Below are positions 39,961-50,114 of a stretch of 64,000 nucleotides of DNA, piece by piece. Location: positions 1 through 64,000 of the forward strand of contig NZ_CBCSIQ010000010.1 in assembly GCF_965139615.1 (NCBI RefSeq). Direction: 5' to 3'. Source of the stretch: Kerstersia similis. GTDB taxonomy: Bacteria > Pseudomonadota > Gammaproteobacteria > Burkholderiales > Burkholderiaceae_B. Numbering within the stretch: the stretch's first letter is position 1; each line of letters begins with the position of its first letter. Below the pieces are notes generated by a model. It did not search any database. It had not been told where the DNA came from and saw only the letters and a list, made by a program, of their open reading frames with translations. Both the position numbers and the translations under genes were made by a program.

Positions 39961-41118
39961 ATGAAGGCAGGGTGGCGACGGGTGTTAAGATCGCTGCGAC
40001 CAGGAAACAGGCAGGGAGCCGCTCGCAACATGAAGGACAAGCTGTCGATCACGCGTGAAACCAGCGTTCGGCCCGGCTTGCGGCGGGCCTTGCTGACAGC
40101 GGCCCTGGTGCTGGTGATGGGGCTGGTTTTTCTGGCCGATACCGTGACGGACTACGCCATTGCCTTCCCTGTGTTCTATTGCGCCGTGATACTGGCTGCC
40201 ATGCGTATCCACGGCAGCCGTGTCGTGCTGGCGCTGTCATCGGTTTGCGTCGTGCTCACCATCCTGAGCTTTCTGCTGACTCGCAGCGGCGCCTACGAAA
40301 TCGGCCTGATCAATTCGGTGCTCAGCATTGTGGCGATAGGCGTCACGACCTGGCTGGCCTTGCAGATGGCGACGGCTCAGCGCGTGGCGCGTACCGCCAA
40401 GGCGCGCCTGGAGCGCATGGCGCGTTCCAGCAGCATGGGTGAACTGACGACTTCCATTGCCCACGAGGTCAATCAACCCCTGGCAGCGATCAGTACCAGT
40501 GCCCATGCCTGCCAGCGCTGGCTGGCCATGGAGCCCCCCAATCTGGATAAGGCACGCCAGGCCGCAGGCCGTATCGTGGAGGATGCGCACCGTGCCAGTG
40601 CGGTCATTGAACGTGTGAGGGCGCTGACACGCGGCGAAGCGCCTGCGCGCGAGCGCTTCGATTTGAACCACGCCGTCATTGAGGTTGCGGTCCTGATGCA
40701 TGGGGAGTTCGACAGGCATGGGGTTGAGCTGGTGCTGACGCTGGCTGAGGATCTGCCCGCCGCCTACGCGGATCGGGTGCAGATTCAGCAGGTGCTGAGC
40801 AATCTGCTGCTCAATGCGGCCGAGGCCATGGATCAGGCAGGTAGGCCGGCGGGGGTGGCGACCTTGAGTACCGGCTTGCATGCCGATGGCAGCCTGACCG
40901 TTGCCGTGGCAGATAACGGGCCGGGATTGGCGCCAGCAGAACTGGAGCGGATATTCGATGCGTTCTGGAGCACCAAGGAAAATGGCCTGGGCCTGGGGCT
41001 GGCGATCAGCCGCTCCATGATCGAGGCCAATGGCGGCCGGATAGAAGCGCTGGCGCGACCGGGCGGTGGTCTGGTCTGCCGCTTCACGCTGGCGGCGGCA
41101 CCGCAGGAGCAGATCTGA
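39961..41118 (+). CDS. Membrane sensor histidine kinase
   Basis: A 385-aa sensor kinase. Residues about 38-125 hold four hydrophobic segments (LLTAALVLVMGLVFLADT, FPVFYCAVILAAM, VVLALSSVCVVLTILSFLL, SVLSIVAIGVTTWLAL). The kinase part has the H box SSMGELTTSIAHEVNQPLAAIS, the N box LLLNAAEAMDQAG, the G1 box VADNGPGLAP and G2 ENGLGLGLAISRSM. The ATG at 39961 has aaggaag upstream; an ATG at 40030 gives a shorter protein with the same domains. It overlaps the response regulator start by one base (TGATG). The signal is unknown. Confidence 0.88.
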   Translation: MKAGWRRVLRSLRPGNRQGAARNMKDKLSITRETSVRPGLRRALLTAALVLVMGLVFLADTVTDYAIAFPVFYCAVILAAMRIHGSRVVLALSSVCVVLTILSFLLTRSGAYEIGLINSVLSIVAIGVTTWLALQMATAQRVARTAKARLERMARSSSMGELTTSIAHEVNQPLAAISTSAHACQRWLAMEPPNLDKARQAAGRIVEDAHRASAVIERVRALTRGEAPARERFDLNHAVIEVAVLMHGEFDRHGVELVLTLAEDLPAAYADRVQIQQVLSNLLLNAAEAMDQAGRPAGVATLSTGLHADGSLTVAVADNGPGLAPAELERIFDAFWSTKENGLGLGLAISRSMIEANGGRIEALARPGGGLVCRFTLAAAPQEQI

Positions 41119-41744
41119 TGAAAGCATCCCCCGAGACCCTGTTGCAGCCTGTCATTCATGTCGTGGATGATGATGCGTCCATGCGCCTGGCACTGGAAGA
41201 CCTGCTGGCCTCTGTCGGTCTGCAGGTATGCAGCCACGCTTCCGTCGCCGATTTCCTGGCCGGCGAACCGCCGGATGCGCCGGGTTGCCTGATTCTGGAT
41301 ATCCGGATGCCGGGGCAAAGCGGCATGGATTTTCATCGGCAGATGCAGGGCCATGGTTTGCGTTTGCCCGTGATTTTCATCACCGGTCATGGCGACATTG
41401 CCATGGGGGTGGAGGCCATGAAAAATGGCGCGATAGAGTTTCTGCCCAAGCCTTTTCGTGATCAAGATCTGCTGGATGCGATCCAGCGCGGGTTGGCACA
41501 GGATCAGGAGCGCCGGAGCAGGGAGGCCGGGATGGCTTTGCTGCACGGCCATTGGGAGGCGCTGACTACTGGCGAACAGGCCGTCATGAAAGGCGTGGCC
41601 CGGGGGTTGCTGAACAAGCAGATTGCCGATGAACTGGGCTTGAGCGAAGTGACGGTGAAAGTCCGGCGCGGCAATGTCATGAAGAAAATGCAGGCCCGCA
41701 CGCTCGCGGACCTGATACGCATGGCGGACCGCCTGGGTCTGTGA
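41118..41744 (+). CDS. FixJ/NarL-type response regulator
   Basis: A 208-aa regulator. The receiver domain (about 1-125) has HVVDDDASMRLALE, the phospho-acceptor Asp in LILDIRMPG, FITGHGDIAM and the lysine in LPKPF. The C-terminal LuxR-type helix-turn-helix (about 145-205) reads LTTGEQAVMKGVARGLLNKQIADELGLSEVTVKVRRGNVMKKM in pattern. It is coupled to the kinase by a TGATG overlap. The target promoter is unknown. Confidence 0.92.
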   Translation: MKASPETLLQPVIHVVDDDASMRLALEDLLASVGLQVCSHASVADFLAGEPPDAPGCLILDIRMPGQSGMDFHRQMQGHGLRLPVIFITGHGDIAMGVEAMKNGAIEFLPKPFRDQDLLDAIQRGLAQDQERRSREAGMALLHGHWEALTTGEQAVMKGVARGLLNKQIADELGLSEVTVKVRRGNVMKKMQARTLADLIRMADRLGL

Positions 41745-41823
41745 GCGCGTCGGGGCGCGCGGCAGGCCCAGGGTGGCGCAGGGGCGGCCAGGCAGGCGTG
41801 AGCAGCAGCGTTAAACAGTCAGG

Positions 41824-42642
41824 TTAACGGCAGGCGTTGATGGCGTCGCGCGTTTCCTGGGCGGCACGGGCAGCGGCTTCGCGCCAATCTTCGTCGCGGC
41901 TGGCGTACAGCACGGCGCGCGAAGAGTTGATCATCATTCCGGTGCCGCGGCTGTTTAGCCCCGCTTTGACGGTTTTGGGGATGTCCCCGCCCTGGGCACC
42001 GATGCCAGGCACCAGCAGCGGTATGTCATCACCGACACGGGCGCGTACCCGGGCCAGTTCTTCGGGGCGCGTCGCGCCCACGACCAGACTGCATTGGTGA
42101 TCGGTATTCCATTGCTGGCGCACGACGTCGGCAACGCGCAGGTAGAGCGGATCGCCATCGCCGATTAACAATTCCTGGAAGTCGGCGCCGCCCGAATTGG
42201 AAGTCCGGCACAGCACGATGATGCCACGGTCTTTCCAGCGCAGGTAGGGTTCGACGGAATCCGAGCCCATGTAGGGGCTGACGGTGACGGCATCTGCCTG
42301 GTAGCGCTCGAAGGCTTCCAGCGCATAGTGTTCGGCAGTAGAGCCGATATCGCCGCGCTTGGCGTCCAGTACCAGTACCTTATCGGGATGATGGCTGCGG
42401 AGGTGGGCGCATAGCGCTTCGAGCTGGGTTTCCGCGCCATGGGCGGCGAAGTGGGCAATCTGCGGCTTGAAGCCACAGACATAAGGCGCAACCGCGTCGG
42501 CGATATCCCGGCAGAAACGGAAAATGGCATCGGGTTGCGTACCCAGGGAGTCAGGGAAGCGCTCGGGCAGCGGGTCCAGTCCGACCATCAGCAGGGAGTT
42601 GGAGCTGGTCCAGGCTTTTTCCAGTTTCTGGATGAAAGACAT
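41824..42642 (-). CDS. pyrF: Orotidine 5'-phosphate decarboxylase, type 2
   Basis: A 272-aa decarboxylase for the last step of UMP synthesis. The active-site motif VLVLDAKRGDIGSTAEHYA contains the DxKxxD catalytic residues; NSSRAVLYAS lies near the end. The length and FKPQIAHF segment mark it as the longer, type-2 form found in betaproteobacteria. It lies downstream of ndh on the same strand, with 116 bp between. Confidence 0.95.
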   Translation of the reverse strand: MSFIQKLEKAWTSSNSLLMVGLDPLPERFPDSLGTQPDAIFRFCRDIADAVAPYVCGFKPQIAHFAAHGAETQLEALCAHLRSHHPDKVLVLDAKRGDIGSTAEHYALEAFERYQADAVTVSPYMGSDSVEPYLRWKDRGIIVLCRTSNSGGADFQELLIGDGDPLYLRVADVVRQQWNTDHQCSLVVGATRPEELARVRARVGDDIPLLVPGIGAQGGDIPKTVKAGLNSRGTGMMINSSRAVLYASRDEDWREAAARAAQETRDAINACR

Positions 42643-42696
42643 AGCAGGCGTAGAAATCCGTTAAGGTTGAAAAATGACTGGCGCAGCGGCTGGCCT

Positions 42697-42714
42697 GGGC
42701 AGCCAAGGCTGCCC
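42697..42714 (-). other. Intercistronic hairpin between ndh and pyrF
   Basis: GGGCAGC and GCTGCCC (42697-42703 with 42708-42714) pair perfectly around a 4-nt loop, 45 bp past the ndh stop. No T tract follows in either direction, so it is not a standard terminator. It may stabilise the ndh mRNA end. Confidence 0.35.
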
Positions 42715-42758
42715 GGGGCTGGCGGACAGGTGCGCCGCCATGCCCGTTGCGCCGCGCG

Positions 42759-44084
42759 TCAGTGCAGCTTGACGCGAGAATGTGTGCGCCGCACCAGCAG
42801 GCGGGCCAGGGCCAGCGAGGCGGTTCGGCTGACGCCAAGAATGGCGCGGTGATGCATCAAGTGCAGGCTCATGTACATCAGGCGGGCCAGCATGCCGCTC
42901 AGGAACAGGCCGCGGCCGGTCAGTTTGCCCATCAGGCTGCCGACACCGGCATCCTGCCCCAGCGATACCAGGGAACCGTGGTCTTCATAGACGTAGGGCT
43001 TGCCATCGCTGGCTTCGCCCTTGAGCCGGGCGCTCAATTGCCGGGCCAGATAGCTGGCCTGCTGGTGCGCGGCCTGTGCCCGGGCGGGAACCAGACGGCC
43101 TTCCGTCCAGGGGGCGGCGGCGCAGTCGCCCATGGCATAGATATCGGGATCAGGGGTACGCAGCTGTTCATCAACCAGCACCTGACCATTGCGATGCAGC
43201 GGCAGGTCGAGCTTTTGCAGCAGGTCGGGCGCACTGATGCCAGCGGCCCACAGGCACATATCGGCATTGAAGCGGCGGCCATCGCGCGTCATGACATGGT
43301 CTGAGGTCACGCTGGCGACCGCGCAGCCGGTTTCCACGCGGATATCCAGGCTCTCCAGGCGCTCACGGGCCGCTTTGGAAATACGTTCGGGCAAGGCCGC
43401 CAGGATGCGTGGCGCGCCTTCTATCAGCGTGATGGCCAGATCCAGTCTGGGGTTGAACGCCGACAGGCTGTAGGCGCTGACAACACGGCTGGCCTCGCGC
43501 AACTCTACGGCCAGTTCGACGCCGGTGGCGCCGCCGCCCACGATGACCAGATGCAGGCGAGCTTCCGGATCCGTGGCCTTGGCCTGGTCCACGCGCAGCA
43601 TGGCTTCGAGGATTTGCAGCCGGAAAGCTTCGGCGGCTTCGACGTTATCCAGCGTCACCGCGTGTTCTTGCGCGCCGGGCGTGCCGAAGAAGTTGGCCTT
43701 GCTGCCGATGGCCATCACAAGAATGTCGTAGGGGACTTCGCGTGGCGGAATCAGTTCCCGGTTGCCAGGGCCTGCAATGGCACCGATTTTCAGCACCTTG
43801 CGTTCGCGGTCGATATCCAGCATCGGCCCGAGAATGAAGGAAAAATGGCAAATATGCGCCAGCACCAGATAGGACAGGCCTTCCTGGTGGATATCCAGCG
43901 TACCGGCTGCGACTTCATGCAGGGAGGGTTTCCAGATATGGTAAGGCAGCGAGTCTATCAGCGTAACGGCTTGCGGACCGTGGCGCCGCCCCAGGCGGGC
44001 AGCCAGTTCCAGTCCGCCAGCACCGCCGCCGACAATGACAACGCGAGGCGTCGGGGGGCTGGCACTTTGGCGATGGGCTGTCAT
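42759..44084 (-). CDS. ndh: Type II NADH dehydrogenase
   Basis: A 441-aa non-proton-pumping NADH:quinone oxidoreductase. The FAD motif RVVIVGGGAGGLELAARLG is at about residues 14-32, and the second dinucleotide motif VIVGGGATGVELAVELRE at about 178-195. The C-terminal amphipathic part (LTGRGLFLSGMLARLMYMSLHLMHHRA) is the membrane anchor typical of NDH-2. The dgkA gene lies upstream on the same strand, and pyrF downstream. Confidence 0.94.
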   Translation of the reverse strand: MTAHRQSASPPTPRVVIVGGGAGGLELAARLGRRHGPQAVTLIDSLPYHIWKPSLHEVAAGTLDIHQEGLSYLVLAHICHFSFILGPMLDIDRERKVLKIGAIAGPGNRELIPPREVPYDILVMAIGSKANFFGTPGAQEHAVTLDNVEAAEAFRLQILEAMLRVDQAKATDPEARLHLVIVGGGATGVELAVELREASRVVSAYSLSAFNPRLDLAITLIEGAPRILAALPERISKAARERLESLDIRVETGCAVASVTSDHVMTRDGRRFNADMCLWAAGISAPDLLQKLDLPLHRNGQVLVDEQLRTPDPDIYAMGDCAAAPWTEGRLVPARAQAAHQQASYLARQLSARLKGEASDGKPYVYEDHGSLVSLGQDAGVGSLMGKLTGRGLFLSGMLARLMYMSLHLMHHRAILGVSRTASLALARLLVRRTHSRVKLH

Positions 44085-44133
44085 GGTGCTTGGCGTAGAG
44101 GAGAAAAGTTCATTCTAAGGCATCGCGCCCGGC

Positions 44134-44541
44134 TTACTGCCAGAATCGTGCGGCCAGGATGGAGAGCCAGACAATCGCCGTGAAGATCAGCATCAGCATG
44201 ACTGCAGCGCTGCCCAGATCCTTGGCGCGTCCCAGCAAGGGGTGCCGTTCCACGCTGAGCGCATCGGCCAAGGCTTCGATGGCGGAATTCAGCAGTTCCA
44301 CCACCAGCACCAGCAGCACGACGCCGATCAGCAGAAAGACTTCAATGGTGTTGCGGCCCAGGAAAAAGGCCGCCGGAATCAGCAGCACCGCCAGCGCCAG
44401 TTCCTGCCGGAAGGCGGCTTCATACTTGATGGCGGCGCCGAAGCCCTGCAGCGAGTATCGCAGTGCATTGAAAATGCGGCGCAGGCCGCCACGGCTTTTG
44501 AACGGCGAATGCTGCTGGGGGGAGGGGGGCGTTTGCGTCAC
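44134..44541 (-). CDS. dgkA: Diacylglycerol kinase
   Basis: A 135-aa integral membrane kinase that recycles diacylglycerol from membrane-derived oligosaccharide and LPS synthesis. Three transmembrane helices are visible, with the catalytic segment VVELLNSAIEALADAL. The N-terminal 15 residues (MTQTPPSPQQHSPFK) are an extra tail. It is 49 bp upstream of ndh and divergent from the LuxR-type gene. Confidence 0.93.
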   Translation of the reverse strand: MTQTPPSPQQHSPFKSRGGLRRIFNALRYSLQGFGAAIKYEAAFRQELALAVLLIPAAFFLGRNTIEVFLLIGVVLLVLVVELLNSAIEALADALSVERHPLLGRAKDLGSAAVMLMLIFTAIVWLSILAARFWQ

Positions 44542-44844
44542 GGTGTGGCGGCCTCTTCAAGTGGCGGAGAACAGGCGGCCCTGCGGCGCGGAGCGCATCG
44601 GCCTGCCTGTCGTGAATGGCGCGGCCGTCTGTTGTGCCGCACCACCATGCGGGCGTGATTTTACGTTAAGCAGGCGAATGCGTGTCGCTACGCAGTGCAA
44701 GGCCGCAGGCCCTGGCGCGGCCCTTGCTGGAACGCCGCACCGGGAAAATACCGATCCCCGCAAGCGGAAACGGGCCCTACGATGGCGGAACGGCGTCGCC
44801 ATGGCGTGTGAGCATCCAATAGGCGTCAGCATGACGGAGGGGGA
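44542..44844. other. Divergent intergenic region, dgkA / luxR-type gene
   Basis: A gap of 303 bp. It contains a five-codon frame MTEGE whose stop overlaps the regulator start (ATGA, at 44831-44848), and a purine-rich ggaggggga ribosome-binding site. No promoter, operator or RNA element is clear. Confidence 0.45.
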
Positions 44845-45798
44845 ATGAGCGGCGAGAACCTGCAGGAGCGTATGGCAGCGCTGCGCGGCCTGTTCGAGTT
44901 CGACGCCGTGCAATTGCTCGCGCATGTGCCGGGCAGTGAACGGCATGTGGAAGTCTGGCGTCAGGGCTACAACACCGTCTGTGCGACTGCGCTGGCGGTC
45001 GATTTCCCGCGCCTGTACCCGCCGGGATTTACCCGCCGTTTCTCACCGGTTGAATTATTGCCGCCTTCGATTTCAGAGTCTTCGGAAGGCATGTTCCCTC
45101 CCTTTCGTTCGACGCAGCTTTATACCGGCGCCTTGCATGCGCATGGTTTTGAGGACGGCATGACGCTGGAACTGGGGGTGCAGGGCGGATATTGCGGACT
45201 GGCGCACTTTTCGTCGCGCCGGGCTGATGCTTTCAACCGCCAGGCTCGTTTGCTGGCGCGTGGCATGCAGGCGTTGCTGGAAAGCATGGTGCGCGAGCAT
45301 GTACCGCAAACAGCAGGGCAAGCGGCTGTGTTGCTGCTGCGTTTCGTGCCTGAGGGAAACGGGTTGGTGCTGCAAGGGCCGGCACCGGCAGGCGTGGATG
45401 CCGAGGCCATGGCGCTAGCGCTGCGGCATGTAGCCGCACGGGCCCGTCCCTTGCAGTGCTACTGGCTGCTGGGGCGGCACAGCATGCGTCTGTCTGGACG
45501 CCCTTTGCCGCAAGGCGGCGTGATGGTCAGCCTGCATCCTGCCCCGCTTCCAGGCGGCATCAGTATTCGGGAGCTGGCGGCGTTGGGCTGGTTGATGGCA
45601 GGTTTGCCGGATCGGGAAATCGCTGCCTGCATGGGGGTGGGGGAGCGAACCGTGCACAGCCACGTGGCAGGCCTGCTGCTCAAGCTGGGTCTGGAGCGCA
45701 GAGTGCAGCTTGCCGTGCAGGCGGCCGTGAATGGCTGGTTCGTGCCGGATGCCGAAGGCAGGATACTGGCCGCCCTCGGGCCGATGGGGGCTGCCTGA
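44845..45798 (+). CDS. LuxR-family transcriptional regulator
   Basis: A 317-aa regulator. The C-terminal LuxR helix-turn-helix (about 247-300) has IRELAALGWLMAGLPDREIAACMG and ERTVHSHVAGLLLKLGL. The N-terminal 240 residues form a sensor region without a recognisable domain; it has neither the AHL-binding nor a receiver signature. The start has a strong GGAGGGGGA. The gene is convergent with the deacetylase gene downstream. Target and signal are unknown. Confidence 0.85.
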   Translation: MSGENLQERMAALRGLFEFDAVQLLAHVPGSERHVEVWRQGYNTVCATALAVDFPRLYPPGFTRRFSPVELLPPSISESSEGMFPPFRSTQLYTGALHAHGFEDGMTLELGVQGGYCGLAHFSSRRADAFNRQARLLARGMQALLESMVREHVPQTAGQAAVLLLRFVPEGNGLVLQGPAPAGVDAEAMALALRHVAARARPLQCYWLLGRHSMRLSGRPLPQGGVMVSLHPAPLPGGISIRELAALGWLMAGLPDREIAACMGVGERTVHSHVAGLLLKLGLERRVQLAVQAAVNGWFVPDAEGRILAALGPMGAA

Positions 45799-45840
45799 GC
45801 CCTGCGCCGGCGCTTCGTGCGGCCTGTGGCCTGCCAGTTC

Positions 45841-45876
45841 CCGCTCCTTGCCTGTATGCGGCCAGGCAGGGAGCGG
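45841..45876. terminator. Hairpin between convergent luxR-type gene and deacetylase gene
   Basis: The arm ccgctccttgcctg (45841-45854) pairs with caggcagggagcgg (45863-45876), 14 bp with a single mismatch, around an 8-nt loop. It lies between two convergent genes. There is no clear T tract, so termination is likely but not certain. Confidence 0.6.
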
Positions 45877-45886
45877 CCCGTGATAT

Positions 45887-46996
45887 TCAGCGGATATCCG
45901 CCAGCAGCGGTACGATCTCCTCGATGGCGGCACGTTCGGCATCCAGCAGCGTATTGCCACCCATGCCCGCCAGGAACTCGTGGTAAGGATCGGGCAGGCT
46001 GCGTACGCCGGTCAGCTCCTCGATGACGGCCAGCCCGCAGAAAGGCAGGTAGTGGGGGCTATAGCCGCCTTCCTGGACGAATACGATGCGTCCATCGCAG
46101 ATATCCGCTGCGCAGTCGATGGTCCGGCGTGCCATTTGACGGAAGCCATCGGCGGTCACCATCATGCGCGCCAGCGGATCCAGCATGCTGGCATCGAAAC
46201 CGGAACCGACAATGATGAGTTGCGGCCGGTAGGCGCGCAGGGCAGGCAGGACGACCTGATCCATGGCATGGAGATAGGCGGCATTGCCGCTGCCGGGAGG
46301 CAGGGGTACGTTGATGTTATAGCCATGTCCGTTGCCTGCGCCGCGTTCGGTGCTGTAGCCGGAGTCGGGCGGAAAGCACAGATGCTGGTGCAGCGAAATG
46401 GTCAAGACGGAGGGATCGTTCCACCAGATATCCTGGGTGCCGTTGCCATGATGCACATCCCAGTCGAGGATGGCGACTCGCTCCATGCCCAGGACTTCGC
46501 GGGCATAGCCAGCCGCTACCGAGGTATTGTTGAAGATGCAAAAACCCATGGCGGCGTTGTGCGGCGCATGGTGCCCGGGCGGATTGACCAGTGCATAACC
46601 GGCACTCAGTTCGCCTGTTGCAACCCGGCGCGTCAGCTCAACGGCTCCACCGGCAGACAGCCGGGCGATTTCCAGGCCACCGTTGCCCATCATGGTGATG
46701 CCGTCGCCAGTATCCCCGCCCGTGGGCAGATTGCTGACGCGTTTCATGTTTTCCAGGTGCGCGGCGGAATGGGCGCGCAGAATATCCGCATCCGTGGCGG
46801 CGATGGCAGCGATTGGCGTCAGATGCTCGATCTGACCGGAGGCGCAGACCAGTTCGTGAAACCTGCGCTTGGTGTCAGGATGCGCCAGGTGATGGCTGAT
46901 GGGCTGCATGCGCGCCGTCAGGTTGGCAGCGGCCAGGCTGCCGGTGCCGGTATCTACCCAGCCGTAAAGCGTATTCCAAACATATCCGATGGCCAT
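45887..46996 (-). CDS. Histone-deacetylase-family / acetylpolyamine amidohydrolase-like
   Basis: A 369-aa zinc amidohydrolase of the class II histone-deacetylase family. Zinc and catalytic residues are in VNPPGHHAPHNAAMGFC and VAILDWDVHHGNGTQDIW, and SGFDASMLDPLARMMVT supplies the distal Asp segment. Bacterial members deacetylate acetylpolyamines or other small acetylated compounds. The ATG at 46996 has a perfect aaggag 6 nt upstream, so the longer frame to 47164 is spurious. It stands alone between luxR and the groEL terminator. Confidence 0.9.
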   Translation of the reverse strand: MAIGYVWNTLYGWVDTGTGSLAAANLTARMQPISHHLAHPDTKRRFHELVCASGQIEHLTPIAAIAATDADILRAHSAAHLENMKRVSNLPTGGDTGDGITMMGNGGLEIARLSAGGAVELTRRVATGELSAGYALVNPPGHHAPHNAAMGFCIFNNTSVAAGYAREVLGMERVAILDWDVHHGNGTQDIWWNDPSVLTISLHQHLCFPPDSGYSTERGAGNGHGYNINVPLPPGSGNAAYLHAMDQVVLPALRAYRPQLIIVGSGFDASMLDPLARMMVTADGFRQMARRTIDCAADICDGRIVFVQEGGYSPHYLPFCGLAVIEELTGVRSLPDPYHEFLAGMGGNTLLDAERAAIEEIVPLLADIR

Positions 46997-47169
46997 GCCC
47001 GTCTCCTTGTCCCTATCAGTGATGACAGGCTCATGGTAGGCGGGCCGGCCCGGATCGCGCTTCCGTAGCTTTGCGGAATCCAATGCCAGGGTTTGCCTGG
47101 GGGGCAGGCAGGCGTGAGACCCATCAGCGCCATGGCTGGGGGGGCAGATGTTCGGGCCGCGCATAAGAA

Positions 47170-47202
47170 AACACCCCGCCAGGAAGACCCTGGCGGGGTG
47201 TT
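47170..47202 (-). terminator. Terminator of groESL
   Basis: A perfect 14-bp stem (47170-47183 with 47189-47202) with a 5-nt loop, core caccccgccagg. On the minus strand it is followed by tttt. It lies about 60 bp past the groEL stop. Confidence 0.9.
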
Positions 47203-47259
47203 GCTTGTGGCTGCAGCCGGGGGAGGTGAGGCTCCCCCCGGACTGCGGCAGACAAGGGC

Positions 47260-48897
<1,638 letters not shown>

Positions 48898-48950
48898 TGT
48901 GATATTCCTTACTAGAGATCGGTATGGGATGGATCAGGCGCGGGGCCGGC

Positions 48951-49238
48951 TTACTGGATCACGGCGAGGACTTCGTCCTCGCGGATGACCAGCAGCTCTT
49001 CGCCATCGACCTTGACGGCCTGGCCGGCATACTTGCCGAACAGAACCTTGTCGCCGACCTTCAGGTCAACGGGCAGCACCTTGCCGTCTTCGGTTTTCTT
49101 GCCGGGGCCGACGGCCAGGACTTCGCCTTGGTCGGGCTTCTCGGCGGCGCTCTCGGGGATCACGATGCCGGAGGCAGTCTTGCGTTCGTTGTCCAGACGC
49201 TTGATGATCACGCGATCATGCAGGGGACGCAGGGCCAT
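48951..49238 (-). CDS. groS: Co-chaperonin GroES
   Basis: A 95-aa co-chaperonin. MALRPLHDRVIIKRLDNE at the start and GIVIPESAAEKP (the mobile loop ends in GIVIP) are typical, as is YAGQAVKVDGEELLVIRE. It is the first gene of groESL. The upstream region carries a promoter and a perfect CIRCE element. Confidence 0.98.
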   Translation of the reverse strand: MALRPLHDRVIIKRLDNERKTASGIVIPESAAEKPDQGEVLAVGPGKKTEDGKVLPVDLKVGDKVLFGKYAGQAVKVDGEELLVIREDEVLAVIQ

Positions 49239-49318
49239 GAAGAACTCCTGTATATCTAGCTAAGGTTTGAATGAGGTAACAACAAAACCAATGTGGTCAT
49301 GCACGGGCCGGAAAGCTG

Positions 49319-49345
49319 TTAGCACTCGACGGCCTTGAGTGCTAA
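49319..49345 (-). promoter_or_regulatory. CIRCE operator of groESL (HrcA site)
   Basis: TTAGCACTC (49319-49327), a 9-bp spacer, and GAGTGCTAA (49337-49345): a perfect match to the CIRCE consensus. It overlaps the transcription-start side of the groES promoter. HrcA, not encoded in this window, would repress groESL here in the absence of heat stress. Confidence 0.97.
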
Positions 49346-49372
49346 TTATAAGGACGGCTTCGCATTTTTCAA
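49345..49372 (-). promoter_or_regulatory. Sigma-70 promoter of groESL
   Basis: On the minus strand TTGAAA (49372-49367) is followed after 16 bp by a perfect TATAAT (49350-49345). The -10 joins directly to the CIRCE repeat, so HrcA binding would cover the start site. Confidence 0.9.
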
Positions 49373-49525
49373 GGGGGAATGATCCGAGGCCCGTCAGGCA
49401 CCTGCGGACGGCATGCGGAGGGGGCGATGACGTTTCGCGGTTCTCGCCCATGATTGCGTTGATGCAACAGAATGCAGTGTCAACCCTAGGAACGAGTGGA
49501 TTCCGGCTGCATTGGAAAATATGGA

Positions 49526-49540
49526 TGAGTATAATTCTCA
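49526..49540 (+). promoter_or_regulatory. Candidate Fur box upstream of fecI1
   Basis: TGAGTAT-A-ATTCTCA is a 7-1-7 inverted repeat with one mismatch (TGAGTAT against the reverse complement of ATTCTCA), the shape of a Fur site, and it contains TATAAT at 49530-49535. It ends 37 bp before the sigma-factor start. Iron-dependent repression of module 1 would fit the FecI/FecR context. Confidence 0.6.
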
Positions 49541-49577
49541 ATCCTGATTTTCAGTTTATGCGCTTGGAGCGTGCTTC

Positions 49578-50087
49578 ATGAGTCAACCGGCGGACGCGGC
49601 GGCTATCGCCGAAACCATGTATGTGGCGCATCACCGCTGGTTGCTGGTGCGCCTGCGCAATAAGCTGGGCAATAACGAAGAGGCGGCGGACCTGGTGCAG
49701 AACACCTTCGTACAGGTGCTGACCTCGCGCGAACTGGACAGGATCAAGGAGCCGCGCGCCTACCTTACGACCATCGCGCAGAACCTGCTGGCCAATCATT
49801 TTCGCCGTCAGGCGCTGGAGCGGGCGTATCTGGAAGCCTTGGCCAGCCTGCCGGAAGCCATGGCGCCCTCAGCCGAAACCCGGGCCATTGCGCTCGAAGC
49901 CTTGCAGGAGGTGGATCGGCTGCTGGCAGGCGTGCCGCGCCAGGCGCGCCAGGCTTTCCTGATGGCCCAGGTCGATGGCATGACGCACGCCGAAATTGCG
50001 CAAGCCCTGGATATTTCGATTGCGACGGTCAAGCGCCGCATTCTGGTTGCCGCGCAGCGCTGCTATTTTGCGGACCTGCTTGACTGA
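49578..50087 (+). CDS. fecI: ECF sigma factor, FecI type (module 1)
   Basis: A 169-aa extracytoplasmic-function sigma factor of the FecI group. Region 2 is at about residues 13-75 (MYVAHHRWLLVRLRNKLGNNEEAADLVQNTF pattern), and region 4 at about 110-160 (RQAFLMAQVDGMTHAEIAQALDISIATVKRRI pattern). It should direct transcription of the downstream receptor once released by its anti-sigma partner. The fecR gene follows after 27 bp, and a Fur-like site precedes it. Confidence 0.94.
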   Translation: MSQPADAAAIAETMYVAHHRWLLVRLRNKLGNNEEAADLVQNTFVQVLTSRELDRIKEPRAYLTTIAQNLLANHFRRQALERAYLEALASLPEAMAPSAETRAIALEALQEVDRLLAGVPRQARQAFLMAQVDGMTHAEIAQALDISIATVKRRILVAAQRCYFADLLD

Positions 50088-50114
50088 CATTCGGTACGAG
50101 GCAAGGGAGCGGGC

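Larger units (their letters stand above)
49239..49577. other. Divergent intergenic region, groES / fecI1
   Basis: A gap of 339 bp. It contains the groESL promoter and CIRCE on the minus side (49319-49372) and a Fur-box-like sequence on the plus side (49526-49540). The remaining DNA shows no gene. Confidence 0.8.

Noticed and set aside
47001..47164. Longer start of the deacetylase-family gene at 47164
   Set aside because: The ATG at 46996 has a perfect aaggag, and the upstream extension shows no family sequence and runs toward the groEL terminator.
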